A DNA stretch of 64,000 nt from Desmodus rotundus (taxonomy: Eukaryota; Chordata; Mammalia; Chiroptera; Phyllostomidae), in assembly GCF_022682495.2 (NCBI RefSeq), contig NC_071389.1, positions 11,213,199-11,277,198 on the forward strand. The letters are read 5' to 3'. Made by a program: the position numbers and the translations under genes. Positions 63,215 through 64,000 of the stretch are shown one piece after another. The notes under the pieces are model-generated. The model made no database searches and was not told where the DNA came from. It saw nothing but the letters and a program-made list of their open reading frames with translations. How positions within the stretch are numbered: position 1 is the first letter of the stretch; each line of letters begins with the position of its first letter.

Positions 63215-64000
63215 AGGGTGATGCACTTGAAGTGCCACCAAGTCTGTAGGAACGGACGCAGCTTCCTTCCCTTCCTTATTAACTCTGAGGGCCTACTGAA
63301 CGCTTCAGGTGGTTTGGAATCTGGCTGTACTTGTTCCAGCAGAGACCAGCACCTGAGGCTTGGAAATAATGTTTCCTTTCCTTAGAGAGTCTTGCGTGTA
63401 ATGGAATTCAACTCACAGAGTTTTATTCGTTAATCCAACGGCTTACAAGGGTGTCTGTCAGACTAACAGTCAAGCCTCCCAAAGCACTCGGAGCACATCG
63501 CAGAAAGGTCCAATACTATTTCTGTGCCCATGTTCTGCCAATTAGTCACATGATGGGAGGGCCCTTCCTTAGGGACCATGGCAACCAGTTCTCCTCTGTT
63601 ATCTCAAGAAATACTTCCTCAACAGTCAATATGTACAAACACATACCATGGAATCAAAATAAAAGCAGGATCCTGGGGGAAATTCCCACGATGCTTCTGT
63701 GCACTCTCCACCTGGAATCCAGCAAGCTCAGAAACCATAGTCCATCAACATAGGAAGAAAAATAATCTATATGGCCAGTTTTACCAGAAGTAAAGGACAA
63801 TGGAATTCGAGCTATCAGATAAACGCCTCTGGAGGAAGTTATTTAAAGGAAAGAATGAAGAAATCAAAGTGGTTAAGGAAATGTGAAGACTAGACCCATA
63901 TCCCAGGAATCCACCTATTGCCAAAGATGAAAAGGAATACAGGCCGCCAAGACCTTAGAACACGGAGATGCTGCTATCTGAGAGCAGGCGCTAACACCCA
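63215..64000. other. Unclassified intronic DNA
   Basis: No gene or recognisable repeat to the end of the window. Confidence 0.5.

Overview
The window reads as nuclear DNA of a bat. Thirteen copies of tRNA-derived SINEs of the Ves type are scattered through it. They have a GCCCTGGCTGG-type head, a GGTTCGATTCCC-like B box, a pyrimidine-rich body and an AAATAAATAAA tail. They sit among ordinary mammalian MIR, L2, L1, MaLR and Tigger fossils. Ves SINEs are known from yangochiropteran bats such as vespertilionids and phyllostomids. I cannot name the genus.

The only protein-coding sequence I can support is one 90-base exon on the minus strand at 20343-20432. It encodes 30 residues of the N-terminus of the F-actin-capping protein beta subunit (CAPZB) and has a good acceptor and donor. 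Everything else is consistent with two partial introns of that gene. About 43.6 kb lies upstream of the exon (positions 20433-64000, the intron towards the start codon). About 20.3 kb lies downstream (1-20342, towards the following exon, whose residues VPSLCEDLL I did not find). No CpG island or promoter is visible, so the gene start lies beyond 64000.

Layout. 1-20.3 kb: sparse MIR/L2, two SINEs and one SINE-like relic, one L1 end, and a 328-bp inverted-repeat DNA element at 14999-15326. The 15.3-22.0 kb stretch around the exon is unusually poor in recognisable repeats. 22.4-23.8 kb: an L1 3' end followed by a hAT-like element. 25.8 kb: a 77-bp GA microsatellite. 26.9-27.4 kb: a MaLR solo LTR. 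28-37 kb: a string of MIR/L2 copies. 38.5-46.1 kb: five Ves SINEs and several L1 3' ends. 48.8-50.1 kb: L2 fragments, one carrying a 19-bp minisatellite. 53.7-54.8 kb: an L1 split by a SINE. 55-57 kb: a MIR/L2 mosaic. 57.5-61.3 kb: three more SINEs and a bat-type L1 3' end. 62.6-63.2 kb: a Tigger element split by a mariner-type MITE with TA duplications.

The many short open frames elsewhere have no family resemblance, splice context or codon pattern that I could recognise, and several lie inside the repeats. I found no operon, CRISPR array, tRNA, rRNA or prokaryotic-style system. No undescribed gene system is evident. The observations worth following are transposon nesting, two near-perfect hairpins, repeat-poor segments near the exon and lineage-specific DNA elements. 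Repeat family names come from memory of consensus sequences, and their boundaries are approximate unless target-site duplications are stated.
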